Assembly: GCA_041750795.1 (NCBI GenBank)
Contig: JBGSYQ010000327.1
Span: 1-12,960, forward strand
Origin: JTS-RE94 sp041750795
GTDB lineage: Bacteria; Planctomycetota; Planctomycetia; Pirellulales; PALSA-1355
Direction: 5' to 3'
Length of the DNA stretch: 12,960 nucleotides
The notes below the pieces were generated by a model. That model was not told the DNA's origin and searched no databases. It worked only from the letters and a program-made list of their open reading frames with translations. A program made the translations under genes and the position numbers. Shown piece by piece: positions 12,803 to 12,960 of this stretch. Within the stretch, counting starts at the first letter, position 1. The number at the start of each line of letters is the position of its first letter.

Positions 12803-12960
12803 ATGGCGACTGATACGGCAACCCGTGAGTTCTCGACTTCCGCGAAGGAGCTCGGCGATAAAATCGTCGGCCTCACTTTGAAGGAGGCCAAAGAGTTGAG
12901 CGATTACCTCGAAGACGTTCACGGCATCAAGGCCGCTGCCGGCGGCGCGGTCATGATGGC
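12803..12960 (+). CDS. rplL: 50S ribosomal protein L7/L12, N-terminal part (cut by window edge)
   Basis: L7/L12 is the multicopy stalk protein that recruits and stimulates translational GTPases, including the EF-Tu encoded upstream. The first 52 codons are here and the gene continues past the window. The start reads MATDTATREFSTSAKELGDK, then IVGLTLKEAKELSDYLED and VHGIKAAAGGAVMM, matching the dimerising N-terminal domain ('LTLKEAKEL') and the beginning of the Ala/Gly-rich hinge. The ATG at 12803 is preceded by AAGGAAAG with AAGGA about 10 nt upstream, a good SD in contrast to rplK, rplA and rplJ. The position after rplJ supports the call. Confidence 0.93.
   Translation, partial: MATDTATREFSTSAKELGDKIVGLTLKEAKELSDYLEDVHGIKAAAGGAVMM

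Overview
The window looks like a chromosomal segment from a GC-rich planctomycete, probably of the Pirellulales type. The pointers are the planctomycete-like EF-Tu (a 'KTVTI' switch I in place of 'RGITI'), a NusG with a long acidic N-terminal extension, a multi-HTH sigma-70 factor, secreted proteins of no recognisable family, and abundant short intergenic repeats. The taxonomic call is inference from sequence style, not a database result.

Layout. Bases 1-4243 are read on the minus strand: the N-terminal end of obg (cut by the window edge), rpmA (L27), a secreted protein of unknown function with a good sigma-70-like promoter, a DUF3891-like protein, and a second secreted protein of unknown function. 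A 539-bp divergent intergenic region follows. From 4783 onward everything is on the plus strand: a sigma-70 family factor fused to several N-terminal helix-turn-helix modules, ended by a strong intrinsic terminator at 6491-6529. After a gene-free stretch with a promoter come tRNA-Thr(UGU), tRNA-Tyr(GUA), tRNA-Gly(UCC), tRNA-Thr(GGU), tuf, tRNA-Trp(CCA), secE, nusG, rplK, rplA, rplJ and the start of rplL, which runs off the window.

How it works together. The plus-strand block from 6892 is the classical translation and secretion super-operon. The four tRNAs and tuf have the same order and anticodons as the E. coli thrU-tyrU-glyT-thrT-tufB unit. secE-nusG supply the translocon and a transcription elongation factor, and rplK-rplA-rplJ-rplL supply the L1 and L10/L12 stalks on which EF-Tu and the other GTPases act. 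obg and rpmA, at the other end, also serve the large ribosomal subunit.

No mobile element, CRISPR array or defence system is visible. The most interesting material is (1) the sigma factor with up to three HTH modules ahead of its sigma core, (2) an inverted pair of degenerate 7-bp repeat arrays between nusG and rplK that ends 10 bases before a Shine-Dalgarno-less rplK start, (3) several other tandem short repeats in the spacers of this essential operon, one of which includes the rplJ stop codon, and (4) a leader with competing hairpins ahead of one secreted-protein gene, whose -35 box contains the stop codon of the gene upstream.
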